Assembly (NCBI GenBank): GCA_003164925.1
Contig: PLRV01000012.1
Span: forward strand, 2,422-66,421
Direction of reading: 5' to 3'
Length of the DNA: 64,000 nucleotides
DNA from: Caulobacteraceae bacterium
GTDB taxonomy: Bacteria; Pseudomonadota; Alphaproteobacteria; Caulobacterales; Caulobacteraceae
Part shown: one piece after another, positions 21,133-29,065 of the stretch
Numbering within the stretch: position 1 is the first letter of the stretch
Layout: the number at the start of each line of letters is the position of its first letter
The notes under the pieces: model-generated
What the model saw: the letters and a program-made list of their open reading frames with translations, nothing else
Database searches by the model: none
What the model was told of the DNA's origin: nothing
Position numbers and translations under genes: made by a program

Positions 21133-21228
21133 ATGATAACCGCTTCTTCAGATGCGCTCGGCCTGGACGGCTTCGCCTTTGTGGAATTGACCGACCAGTG
21201 GCCCCACCTGTTGCAAAGGACGGCGTAG
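21133..21228 (+). pseudogene. 31-codon fragment resembling the HppD N-terminus
   Basis: The frame MITASSDALGLDGFAFVELT, DQWPHLLQRTA then stop. The DALGLDGFAFVELT part resembles the first beta-strand of 4-hydroxyphenylpyruvate dioxygenases (typically NPLGxDGFEFVEF). Nothing of the rest of the enzyme follows. The stop codon at 21226-21228 directly abuts the ATG of cytochrome b561, so the fragment may now serve as a leader that couples translation. Short and judged by eye, so moderate confidence. Confidence 0.35.
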
Positions 21229-21810
21229 ATGGCTTCTTCCGGCCCGCGTTACTCGCTCGTTGCGATCACCCTGCACTGGGTAATCGCCGCGCTGCTGTTC
21301 ACGAACCTGTACCTTGGGCTCACCATGCATGGTGAGCATGGCATGGCCAAGTTTTCGGCCATGCAGCTACATAAGTCTTTCGGATTCACCATCCTGGGGC
21401 TGGCTCTGCTGCGGTTGACCTGGCGGTTGGCGCACCGTCCGCCAAGTTTCCCCGAGACCATGAAGGGGTGGGAGAAATCGGCGGCGCACGTCGTTCACTG
21501 GGGTTTCTATTTCATCATCCTGGTCATGCCGCTGGCCGGCTGGATAATGGTCTCGGCCAGTCCCACCAACATTCCGACCCTGCTCTACAAGACACTGCCC
21601 ATGCCCCATATCGGCTTCATTCACGCCTTGCCGATGGATGCGCGCAAAACGACGGAGGATCTGGCCGGTCTGGCTCACTTCCTGCTGGCCTGGTTGGTGA
21701 TGCTTTTGATCGTCCTGCACCTTGGCGCTGTCCTGAAACATCAGTTCTGGGACAAGGACGGGGTGCTGTACCGCATGTCGCCTTTCCGCCGCCCATCGAC
21801 TTCAGCCTGA
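21229..21810 (+). CDS. Cytochrome b561-family membrane protein
   Basis: A 193-residue di-haem b membrane protein (CybB type) with four hydrophobic segments: SLVAITLHWVIAALLFTNLY, LHKSFGFTILGLALLRLTWR, HVVHWGFYFIILVMPLAGWI and FLLAWLVMLLIVLHLGAVLK. Histidine haem-ligand candidates lie in TLHW, QLHKS, VHWG and LHLG. It probably moves electrons from quinol to a periplasmic partner. It starts right after the HppD-like fragment and is followed nine bases later by yceI; b561-yceI pairs are common and suggest a joint operon. Confidence 0.9.
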   Translation: MASSGPRYSLVAITLHWVIAALLFTNLYLGLTMHGEHGMAKFSAMQLHKSFGFTILGLALLRLTWRLAHRPPSFPETMKGWEKSAAHVVHWGFYFIILVMPLAGWIMVSASPTNIPTLLYKTLPMPHIGFIHALPMDARKTTEDLAGLAHFLLAWLVMLLIVLHLGAVLKHQFWDKDGVLYRMSPFRRPSTSA

Positions 21811-21819
21811 GGATTCCTT

Positions 21820-22401
21820 ATGCGCCCAATGCTTCCCGTTGCGTTCTGCCTTGCAGCCGCCGTCAGTTTCGGCATCGGAGCCGAATCCGCCAAGGCCGCC
21901 GCGCCGGCCTGGAAGGCGGATAAGGCCAATTCGAAGATCGGCTTCAAGAGCGCTTTCAGCGGCACGGCGTTCGAGGGCGGCTTTAGCCGGTGGGACGCGC
22001 AGATCAATTTCGACCCCAAGAACCTGCCGGCCTCGAAGGTCGTGGTCACCGTAGATCTGGCCTCCGCCATGTCCGGAGATTCGGACCGCGACCAGGCTCT
22101 GCCCACGGCCGATTGGTTCGATGCGGCGAAATTCCCGCGCGCCGTCTTCACGACGACGGCGATCAAGGACCTGGGGGGCGGCCGCTACCAGGCGATGGGC
22201 ACGCTCAGCCTCAAGGGTGTGGTCAGGCCCGTGACCCTTCCCTTCACCCTGCAGATCAGCGGCGACACCGCCAAAATGACGGGGCAGGCGATCATCAACC
22301 GTAGCCAGTTCAACGTCGGCCAGGGCCAGTTCGCCGGCGCCGACGCGATCCCCCTTGAAGTCACCGTTCCGGTGAGCGTGGTCGCCCGGCGCGCCAACTA
22401 A
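21820..22401 (+). CDS. YceI-family periplasmic protein
   Basis: A 193-residue lipocalin-like YceI protein. It has a signal peptide (LPVAFCLAAAVSFGIGAESA), then WKADKANSKIGFKSAFSGTA, FEGGFSRWDAQINFDPKNLP, GDSDRDQALPTADWFDAAKF, PRAVFTTTAIKDLGGGRYQA and LTLKG-like GTLSLKGVVRPVTLPF. The fold binds polyisoprenoid or amide lipids in characterised members. It probably shuttles a quinone-like or isoprenoid ligand near the cytochrome b561 encoded just upstream. The 3' end overlaps the converging ada gene by 41 bases. Confidence 0.92.
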   Translation: MRPMLPVAFCLAAAVSFGIGAESAKAAAPAWKADKANSKIGFKSAFSGTAFEGGFSRWDAQINFDPKNLPASKVVVTVDLASAMSGDSDRDQALPTADWFDAAKFPRAVFTTTAIKDLGGGRYQAMGTLSLKGVVRPVTLPFTLQISGDTAKMTGQAIINRSQFNVGQGQFAGADAIPLEVTVPVSVVARRAN

Positions 22402-23494
22402 AGCCAACGGGTAAGGCCGCTTCCCGCTCGATCAGGGCGCGCTTGCGGTCGATCCCCCAGGCGTAGCCTGAAAGCGTCCCATCGTTGCGGACCACCCGGT
22501 GGCAGGGAATCGCCACTGCGAGGTTGTTGGCGGCGCAGGCCCCCGCCACCGCCCGCACCGCCGTGGGCGCGCCGATCGCGTGGGCGATTTGCGTGTAGCT
22601 GACCGTCTTGCCCGGCGGAATCTCCCCCAGCGCCCGCCACACGCGCTGTTGAAAGGCCGTGCCTCGCACATCGAGGGGAAGATCCAGTCCGATGTTCGGC
22701 GCCTCGACGAATCCGACAACACGGGCGACCAACTGTTCGTAGTCGCCGTCGCCGCCAATCAGGCGGGCTTTCGGAAAACGATCCTGCAGATCACGCACCA
22801 GCGACTCTGGATCCTCGCCCATCAGGATCGAGGCCACGCCTTTAGCGCTGGACGCCACGAGAATGGCGCCGAGGGAGGACTGACCGACGGCGAAGCGCAT
22901 GTCCTCGCCCGCGCCGCCCGCGCGGTACCGGCTCGGCGTCATTCCGAGCATGTTCTTGGCTTTCTCGTAGAAGTGGCCGCCTGAGTTGAATCCGGCCTCG
23001 TAGATCGCTTCGGTGACGGACTGGCCTCGTATGAGGTTCTCGCGCACGCGGCCTGCCCGAAGCGCCGAGGCGTAGTCCTTCGGCGTCAGCCCAGTGGCGG
23101 CTTTGAACAGGCGGTGGAAATAGCTCGTGCTGAGCCCAACCGCCTTGGCCAGGTCCGATAAGGCTGGAGACGCTTGGCTCCGCTCGATGATCCGGCAGGC
23201 CTCGGCGACCAGGGCGACGGTCTCCGTCTTTTGGGAATCGCCCTCCGGATTGCAACGCTTGCAGGGACGAAAGCCCGTCGCCCTCGCGGACGCCAGCGTA
23301 TCGTGGAACGCCACGTTCTTGGGGTTGGCCGTGCGAGATGCACAGGACGGCCGGCAGTAGACGCCGGTCGTCGCCACTGAGTACCAGAACACGCCATCAG
23401 CCGACCGGTCGCGCCCGACCACGCGCAGCCAGCGCGGGTCATTCGCGATTGCGCCCTTCTGATCGGCCGGTCGCGGCATAACCTTGGTCATCAT
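22361..23494 (-). CDS. ada: Ada: DNA methyl-phosphotriester/O6-methylguanine repair regulator
   Basis: A 377-residue three-part Ada protein. The zinc domain has Cys47 (VYCRPSC), Cys51 and FRPCKRC (Cys78, 81). An AraC helix-turn-helix follows (LSDLAKAVGLSTSYFHRLFK, EAIYEAGFNSGGHFYEKAKN). The C-terminal methyltransferase has the acceptor motif PCHRV (Cys about 331) after GKTVSYTQIAHAIGAP. It repairs alkylated DNA and, once methylated on the N-terminal cysteine, activates the adaptive response. The start is set at 23494, four bases after AAGGGG; ATG at 23491 is equally possible. The frame runs open to 24664 only as an antisense shadow of the VOC gene. No alkB or alkA is next to it. Confidence 0.95.
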   Translation of the reverse strand: MMTKVMPRPADQKGAIANDPRWLRVVGRDRSADGVFWYSVATTGVYCRPSCASRTANPKNVAFHDTLASARATGFRPCKRCNPEGDSQKTETVALVAEACRIIERSQASPALSDLAKAVGLSTSYFHRLFKAATGLTPKDYASALRAGRVRENLIRGQSVTEAIYEAGFNSGGHFYEKAKNMLGMTPSRYRAGGAGEDMRFAVGQSSLGAILVASSAKGVASILMGEDPESLVRDLQDRFPKARLIGGDGDYEQLVARVVGFVEAPNIGLDLPLDVRGTAFQQRVWRALGEIPPGKTVSYTQIAHAIGAPTAVRAVAGACAANNLAVAIPCHRVVRNDGTLSGYAWGIDRKRALIEREAALPVGFSWRAGRPRSPER

Positions 23495-23713
23495 CGGACC
23501 CCTTATCCAACTCATGGCCAGACCATTGGCCCATTCGTGCGGCGGCGCACTCCGGGTCTTGCTTTTAAATCCCAATGCGCAGGAGCAGGACGACCTGCAA
23601 GGCCTCGGGATGAAGGGCATTTGACGGCATAATTCCGAATATATAGGATTACTGTACGCTTTTGGATGCCGCGCCTCGAAACTGACCGGCCGGGGCGCAG
23701 GAGGAAATCCGCG

Positions 23714-24577
23714 ATGAAACCGGAAATCGGCGGCGACGCGATCGGTGAGGACCGCCTCACCGCGCGTTTGCATCACCTGGAAATCGGCACGCCGCAGCTT
23801 GACGTCATGGCGGCGTTCTACGGCCGGGCGCTGGGCTATCAGCTTTCGCGCGACGGCGAGGCGATTAAGGCGATCGCCGACAAACGCCGGCTGATTTTCA
23901 CGCCGCGACCCGTGAAAGGCCTGGTCTCGGCCGGTTGGGCGCTTCCCGATTCCGATGAGCTGCGCCGCCTGAGGGCGCGGCTGAGCCGGGCGGGCTTGGC
24001 TCATACGGACACCGCCGACGCCGCCTTTACGGACGGCGTGCGCGTGGCCGACCCGGACGGCAACCGGCTCGTCTTCGGTCTTCCCCGCCCGGAAACCGCG
24101 CCGGCGGACGCCGCGGGGCTCCCCGCCCGATTGCAGCACTTCGTCGTCGCCAGCCGACAGCCCGATCGCATGGTCCGCTTCTTCGTCGAGGGCCTGGGGT
24201 TCACCGTGTCCGATGACGTCGTGGACGAGGCCGGTGAGAAGCGGACCTCGTTCATGCGCTGCAGCGCGGAACATCACAGTTTCGCGGTGTTCAAGGCCGA
24301 CCAGGACCGTCTCGACCACCATTGCTACGAGACGACCGACTGGAACGCCATCCGCGACTGGTGCGATCATTTCGCCGAGCAGCACATCCCGATCCAATGG
24401 GGGCCCGGCCGGCATGGGCCCGGCAACAATCTCTTCATCTTCATTCACGATCCGGACGGGAACTGGGTCGAGGTGTCGGCCGAGCTCGAGATCGTCGACA
24501 AGGACCGCATCGTCGGCGCATGGCCGCATGAGGAGCGCACCTTGAACGGTTGGGGCAAGGCGTATCTGCGCAGCTAG
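23714..24577 (+). CDS. Two-domain VOC protein, probable type I extradiol dioxygenase
   Basis: A 287-residue protein with two VOC half-domains: RLHHLEIGTPQLDVMAAFYG, RALGYQL and, later, ARLQHFVVASRQPDRMVRFF, VEGLGFTVSD. The second half holds candidate metal ligands in the LQHFV histidine, DHHCYE and the final WVEVSAELE glutamate, the two-His-one-Glu set of BphC/HsaC-type enzymes that cleave catechols next to the diol. RBS GAGGAAATCC precedes the ATG. Its stop codon TAG is also the first three bases of a TAGAGC palindrome. A divergent IclR gene is not the case here: iclR follows in the same direction and may control it. Substrate unknown. Confidence 0.8.
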   Translation: MKPEIGGDAIGEDRLTARLHHLEIGTPQLDVMAAFYGRALGYQLSRDGEAIKAIADKRRLIFTPRPVKGLVSAGWALPDSDELRRLRARLSRAGLAHTDTADAAFTDGVRVADPDGNRLVFGLPRPETAPADAAGLPARLQHFVVASRQPDRMVRFFVEGLGFTVSDDVVDEAGEKRTSFMRCSAEHHSFAVFKADQDRLDHHCYETTDWNAIRDWCDHFAEQHIPIQWGPGRHGPGNNLFIFIHDPDGNWVEVSAELEIVDKDRIVGAWPHEERTLNGWGKAYLRS

Positions 24578-24626
24578 AGCATTTTCCGATAAGTGTGACA
24601 CGGTTATCGGATCAAAAAATGCTCTA
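24575..24626. repeat. TAGAGC-type palindromic repeat, copy 4 (starts on a stop codon)
   Basis: TAGAGCATTTTCCGATAA pairs with TTATCGGATCAAAAAATGCTCTA across the loop GTGTGACACGG (arms imperfect). The first TAG is the stop codon of the VOC gene, so this copy reaches into coding sequence. Confidence 0.65.
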
Positions 24627-24637
24627 ACTATATGAAG

Positions 24638-24684
24638 TAGAGCCGAGCCTGGTTCAGCCTTCAAGGTGAAGTCATCTGGCTCTA
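24638..24684. repeat. TAGAGCC palindromic repeat, copy 5
   Basis: TAGAGCC...GGCTCTA with the interior GGTTCAGCCTTCAAGGTGAA. The interior resembles copies 7 (52001) and 9 (53273), which share TTCAG-ACT-C-AGAG-AA and a closing CATC-GG, so these three form a subfamily. It lies between the VOC and IclR genes. Confidence 0.65.
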
Positions 24685-24708
24685 AGGGCTTGGGGGGGCG
24701 GACAGAGC

Positions 24709-25461
24709 ATGGCGACGGCCGATCGGGTGTTATCTGTGCTTGCGCTGTTCACGATGGACCAACCGCAATGGACCGTGGAGGCCGCCGCCGCCGAACTCGA
24801 TCTGTCGGCGAGCACCGCCTATCAATACTTCCGCAGCCTCGTTGACGGCGGAATGCTGGTCGGCGCCAAGGCTGGACGATATGGGATCGGCCCCGCCGTG
24901 ATCGCGTTCGATCGGCTGGCTAGGCGCACGGACCGGCTGGTGCAGGCCTCCGAGCCGGTCATGAAACAGCTTGTTGAGGACATTCCGGAGGAGGCGATCG
25001 CGCTTCTGTGCAGGAGTTTCCGCTGGCAGGTGATGTGTGTGGCGCAGTACGCAGTTCGTCCGCCGGGTTTCGCGATCAGCTACGAACGCGGGCGCTCGAT
25101 GCCGATGGTGCGCGGCTCGGCCTCGAAGGCCGTTCTCGCGGCATTGCCGCCGCGTCAGCTCCGCCGCTTCTATGCCGACCATGCGGCCGAGGCGGCCGAG
25201 GCGGGCCTTGGCGCGAGTTGGGACGAGTTCAGGGCCTCCGTCCGCGCGTTCAGGAAGGCCAAAGTCGTGGTGTCCCACAGCGAGATCGACCCCGGCGCGC
25301 TGGGCGTCTCGGCGCCCCTGGCCGACATCGACGGGGCGATCGGCAGCATTGGGGTGGTCGTATCGGCGTCCCGCTTGGCGCACGACGCCAACAGGATCGC
25401 GTCTGTTCGAAACATCGTTTGTTCAGCCGCCGAGGCCATAGCTGCAGAACTGCTTAAATGA
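24709..25461 (+). CDS. IclR-family transcriptional regulator
   Basis: A 250-residue IclR regulator: winged helix ADRVLSVLALFTMDQPQWTV, AAAAELDLSASTAYQYFRSL, VDGGMLVGAKAGRYGIGPAV; effector domain with GRSMPMVRGSASKAVLAALP, VVSHSEIDPGALGVSAPLAD, IGSIGVVVSASRL. Such proteins often control aromatic-acid catabolism (PcaR/PcaU, PobR) with small aromatic effectors. It follows the extradiol-like VOC gene and precedes the RibBA-like gene, in one direction, so those two are the likely targets. The start ATG follows GGGGGGGCGG. Confidence 0.92.
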   Translation: MATADRVLSVLALFTMDQPQWTVEAAAAELDLSASTAYQYFRSLVDGGMLVGAKAGRYGIGPAVIAFDRLARRTDRLVQASEPVMKQLVEDIPEEAIALLCRSFRWQVMCVAQYAVRPPGFAISYERGRSMPMVRGSASKAVLAALPPRQLRRFYADHAAEAAEAGLGASWDEFRASVRAFRKAKVVVSHSEIDPGALGVSAPLADIDGAIGSIGVVVSASRLAHDANRIASVRNIVCSAAEAIAAELLK

Positions 25462-25527
25462 CCTTGGACCCACCCAAGGCCGCCGAGGGGTCTTGGGCGG
25501 CGACCGATGCATAGGGAATGACGACTT

Positions 25528-26658
25528 ATGAACCACGAGATGATCGCCAGTCCCGAGGCGCTGATCGAGGAAGCTCGCAATGGGCGCATGTTCATCCTCA
25601 TGGACGACGAAGATCGCGAGAACGAGGGCGATCTGGTCATTGCGGCGCAGATGGCGACGCCGGACGCGATCAACTTTATGGCCAGACACGGCCGCGGACT
25701 GATCTGCCTAGCGCTGACGCGCGCGCGCGTTGAGCAGCTTGAGCTTCCGCTGATGGCGCAGCAAAACCAGAGCCGCCATGAGACCGCCTTCACCGTTTCC
25801 ATCGAGGCGCGCGATGGGGTGACGACCGGCATCTCGGCCGCCGACCGCGCCTGCACCATAGCCGCCGCCATCGACGCGTCGAAGGGGCCTGAGCACATCG
25901 TCCGCCCTGGCCATATCTTCCCGCTGGTGGCGCGCGACGGCGGCGTCCTGGTCCGCGCCGGCCACACCGAGGCGGCGGTGGACATCGCACGCCTGGCCGG
26001 CCTGAACGCTTCGGGCGTTATCTGCGAGATCATGCGCGACGACGGCGCCATGGCGAGGATGGACGATTTGGCCGCCTTCGCCCAACTGCACGGCCTGAAG
26101 ATCGGCACTATCCGCTCGTTGATCGCCTACCGGCTGAAGCAAGACCGACTGGTCGAACAGATCGCCGAGGCCAAGTTCGAAAGCGCCTGGGGCGGCGCCT
26201 GGACCGCCAAGACCTATCGCAACAAGGCTCTGGGAACCGAGCAGATCGCCCTGGTTAAGGGCGAGATCACGCCAAACGCCCCGACGCTGGTGCGGATGCA
26301 TTCACTCAGCATCTTCTCCGACGCGTTTGCGGAAATCGGAGCACGAGGAGAACTCCTTCAGGGCGCGATGAAGATGATCGCGGAAGCCGGATCGGGGATC
26401 GTCATCGTCGTCAGCCAGCCGACGCCCGATCTCCTCTACCGCGCTGTCAGCGCGCGATCGGGCCATGGCGATGGGCAGGATCCCGACCTTCGCGACTACG
26501 GCGTCGGCGCGCAGATTCTCAGCCTGCTCGGGGTGGAGAAAATGATCCTGCTGACCAATAGCCACCAGACGCCGATCGCCTTGGCTGGCTATGGCCTGAC
26601 GATACTCGAGGAACGCCCCATCAAAACCTCACGCGCGGCGAATCCCGTTCGTGACTAA
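25528..26658 (+). CDS. RibB (DHBP synthase) with degenerate RibA domain
   Basis: A 376-residue RibBA-like protein. The RibB half is intact: FILMDDEDRENEGDLVIAAQ, GRGLICLALT, GVTTGISAADRACTI, RPGHIFPLVARDGGVLVRAG, HTEAAVDIARLAG. It makes 3,4-dihydroxy-2-butanone 4-phosphate for riboflavin. The RibA half keeps VRMHS and parts of LGVEKMILLTNSHQTP, but the usual zinc cysteines (C-x2-D...C-x-C) are missing, so GTP cyclohydrolase II activity is unlikely. Many alphaproteobacteria carry such a RibB with a dead RibA half. Its place behind an extradiol-like gene and an IclR regulator suggests a regulated flavin supply, but this is inference. Confidence 0.85.
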   Translation: MNHEMIASPEALIEEARNGRMFILMDDEDRENEGDLVIAAQMATPDAINFMARHGRGLICLALTRARVEQLELPLMAQQNQSRHETAFTVSIEARDGVTTGISAADRACTIAAAIDASKGPEHIVRPGHIFPLVARDGGVLVRAGHTEAAVDIARLAGLNASGVICEIMRDDGAMARMDDLAAFAQLHGLKIGTIRSLIAYRLKQDRLVEQIAEAKFESAWGGAWTAKTYRNKALGTEQIALVKGEITPNAPTLVRMHSLSIFSDAFAEIGARGELLQGAMKMIAEAGSGIVIVVSQPTPDLLYRAVSARSGHGDGQDPDLRDYGVGAQILSLLGVEKMILLTNSHQTPIALAGYGLTILEERPIKTSRAANPVRD

Positions 26659-26855
26659 TGATGCCGGGGTCCCGACGGCCAGGGGGCAAGCCGGGCCGCT
26701 CCTTGCCGGTGGCAAACGGTTTGGGCGCGGCATGTGGTGTTCTCATGTCTCGCCTTTTCCCGAACTCGTGACCTCACGCAGAGCGCGCGCGTTTGCCCAT
26801 TCATTCGCTTAAAGCTAGGGTTGGCTAAGGAAAAACCGCCGACGGGAAGCTGAAG

Positions 26856-27377
26856 ATGATCACGATGCCTCGCGTCGCCCTAGCTATACTCGCGCTCGCT
26901 TCGAGCACGGCGGTCGCCTTGGCCCAACCCGGCGCTCCACAGCCGGATTACCATCCCAGCTTCGGTGATCTAATGACCTTCGCGGTGCAGCCGCGGCACA
27001 TAAAGCTCGGCGTGGCGGGGCGCGCCCGCAACTGGCCCTACGCGGCGTATGAGGCGAGCGAGCTGCGCAATGCATTCAACCGCATCGGGCGGACGGTCCC
27101 CACTTATCGGCAGCAGGCTATTCCCGACATGTTCGCCTCGGCCATCGTCCCATCGATGGACAAGTTGGACGCCGCGATCAAGGCCAAGGACGGCAAGGCG
27201 TTTGATGCGGCGTACAGGAGCGTGACTGCGTCCTGCAATAACTGCCATGCGGGACTTGATCACGCCTACATCGTGATCCGAGAGCCCTCTGTCTCGCCCT
27301 ATGCCGACCAGAACCTGACCGGCGGATCGAACACGGGACTGGCTAGGAGCAAACCGAAACAGGCCTCCGTGCAGTAA
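26856..27377 (+). CDS. Periplasmic c-type cytochrome-like protein (single CNNCH)
   Basis: A 173-residue exported protein. The signal peptide MITMPRVALAILALASSTAV, ALAQP is followed by DYHPSFGDLMTFAVQPRHIK, YAAYEASELRNAFNRIGR and a helical stretch before SVTASCNNCHAGLDHAYIVI. The lone CxxCH is the only haem site, and it lies late, as in cytochrome c'-like four-helix proteins. I do not recognise the exact family. Candidate electron-transfer or gas-binding protein. The 197 bases upstream hold no gene or clear regulatory site. Confidence 0.75.
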   Translation: MITMPRVALAILALASSTAVALAQPGAPQPDYHPSFGDLMTFAVQPRHIKLGVAGRARNWPYAAYEASELRNAFNRIGRTVPTYRQQAIPDMFASAIVPSMDKLDAAIKAKDGKAFDAAYRSVTASCNNCHAGLDHAYIVIREPSVSPYADQNLTGGSNTGLARSKPKQASVQ

Positions 27378-27467
27378 TAGCCCTTTTGTGGCGGCGCGGC
27401 GGCGCGAAAGACCCCGGAACCTCGCCTCAGAACCTCGCCGTCGCCGCCGCCAGCGCAGGTCGCCATT

Positions 27468-28640
27468 CTACAGATATTCCTGCAACTGAGCCGTGGTGTA
27501 GGGCCTGATCCCCTGCGGACTGTCCACGGACGGCCAGACGCGGTCGCTGGTGCAGAAGTCGACTCCCCCGCTCGCGACGAGACCCAGAAGTTCCGGGCTA
27601 TTCACATTGTCCAACCTGAACTTCACGCCTTGACGTTTCAGGGCCGGCCCCAGGGTCTGGATCAGCCGGCCGTAGCGCTCGACCTTTGGACCCCACCATG
27701 GCGTCGGCGGCAAAACGCAGGCGACGCTGTGAAGTCCCATGTCGCCAAGGGCGGTGAGCGCTCGATCGCCAGAATGCATCTCGATACTGACCCGTTGGGT
27801 GGTCGACCGAATCTGATGGACCCATTCGACAAGCACGGTTTTGGGCGTTCCCGGTTCAACCTCGGCTATGCGTCCAATGAGATAGGGCCGCACGCGATCC
27901 GGGACCGCGAACAGTTCGCGCAACAGAACCTGCCGTCGATCCCGATGCTGCAGGCTCGTCGCGTGCGCCGACATGCCAACCAGGCAGGGGCGCTTCGATT
28001 GGATGCCTTGCTCGATCGAAGCGACCGCTCGCCGCAAGATCGCCAGATCGGTGTCGAGGAAAGACCCTTCGCGGTGAACGCCGCTCGTTTGCCAATGTTT
28101 ACTGTAACCGTAGTAAGAACCATCGCCGTTTCTGCGGACGGGCGTGATCCAATAACCCGTGAGGGCGCCTTGCGCCGAGCTCCAAACGGGGAGCATGGCC
28201 ATATCGGACGGGTTGCTCTCCGCCGGCGCAGCGGTAGGTTCGGGCGACAGCATGCGGACCAGATGCTTTGTCTCAATGGTCTGCGAATGAACCCGGGCGC
28301 TTAATGTATTGAGATCTTCATCGCCCAGGTAAAATGTATTGAGCGCCTGCTGTAGACCCTCCGCTTTTATTTTGGAGTCTTCAGGATTCATATATATAAT
28401 AATAAAGCCGTCTCCCGCGGGAATGACGATATCTTTCTTGTCCAGACGTCGTTCGATGAAGTTCTTGGATATTGTGCGGATTCTCTGGGAGAACGCCGGC
28501 CATTCCGCGCCGGCCCGTTGCTTGATATCCGTCAGACCGATGAGCTTGATTTGAGATGTCTCGAACGACTCCCGGCCATGGATCGTCGATTTCAGTCGGC
28601 TAATGACGGATTCCAGCAGGGGATCGTCGGCATTCAACAT
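27468..28640 (-). CDS. Hypothetical protein, possible degenerate signalling protein (EAL-like C-terminus)
   Basis: A 390-residue cytoplasmic protein I do not recognise with certainty. The N-terminal 130 residues (IKLIGLTDIKQRAGAEWPAF, KKDIVIPAGDGFIIIYMNPE) recall a nucleotide-cyclase-like fold without catalytic residues. After the linker PEPTAAPAESNP the second half (PVWSSAQGALTGYWITPVRR, VASIEQGIQSKRPCLVGMSA, KRQGVKFRLDNVNSPELLGL, VASGGVDFCTSDRVWP) has the strand-helix rhythm of EAL-type phosphodiesterases but no EAL signature. The upstream region is unusually AT-rich. There are no obvious partners; it stands between convergent and divergent neighbours. Confidence 0.65.
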   Translation of the reverse strand: MLNADDPLLESVISRLKSTIHGRESFETSQIKLIGLTDIKQRAGAEWPAFSQRIRTISKNFIERRLDKKDIVIPAGDGFIIIYMNPEDSKIKAEGLQQALNTFYLGDEDLNTLSARVHSQTIETKHLVRMLSPEPTAAPAESNPSDMAMLPVWSSAQGALTGYWITPVRRNGDGSYYGYSKHWQTSGVHREGSFLDTDLAILRRAVASIEQGIQSKRPCLVGMSAHATSLQHRDRRQVLLRELFAVPDRVRPYLIGRIAEVEPGTPKTVLVEWVHQIRSTTQRVSIEMHSGDRALTALGDMGLHSVACVLPPTPWWGPKVERYGRLIQTLGPALKRQGVKFRLDNVNSPELLGLVASGGVDFCTSDRVWPSVDSPQGIRPYTTAQLQEYL

Positions 28641-29065
28641 GACGTTTTCACATAAAATGAGGCGGAGGGGTCACGAACAACTAAACATTTGAATAGGCTG
28701 CCCCCCGGCAAATGACGAAGTTGAAGAAGAATGCGACATGATCGCTATTCTGCTTTGCCATTTCTCGATCAAAATAGAGTAAATTTTCACGCTAAAATTG
28801 CTGATATCCCGCACCCAAAACGTCGCGCCTACGGCGGCGTAACCTCTGCGCGCCCGCATGGGAAAATGGACCTGGTCGGCGCGCGCCGCATTGCCTTTGA
28901 CGGCTCCCGGCCGCCACGAAGACGTTTGCCGTTTCCGTGAGGTAACGCATAACTGATCAAACAATGGAAACAGGCGCGCCCGGGTGAGCGCGCGTCACGC
29001 AACGCCGCGCCTCTGAAACGGTCTGGACGGGGGCGGCCTATGCGGAAAGGGGGAGTGAAAAAGCC
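28641..29065. other. Gene-free intergenic stretch (425 bases)
   Basis: No convincing coding frame on either strand. The segment 28731-28810 is AT-rich (runs such as AAAATAGAGTAAATTTTC) compared with the rest of the window and probably holds the divergent promoters of the hypothetical gene at 28640 and the TPR regulator at 29066. No inverted repeat of note was seen. Confidence 0.5.

Noticed and set aside
23495-24664. Extension of the ada frame upstream to 24664
   Set aside because: Antisense shadow of the VOC gene; the Ada zinc domain begins at the 23494 start.
25462-25527. Possible riboswitch before the RibBA-like gene
   Set aside because: Only about 66 bases with one small CCAAG/CTTGG hairpin; none of the conserved FMN riboswitch elements is present.
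28671-28964. 97-codon minus-strand frame in the AT-rich gap
   Set aside because: Composition and lack of any domain argue for chance; no ribosome site.
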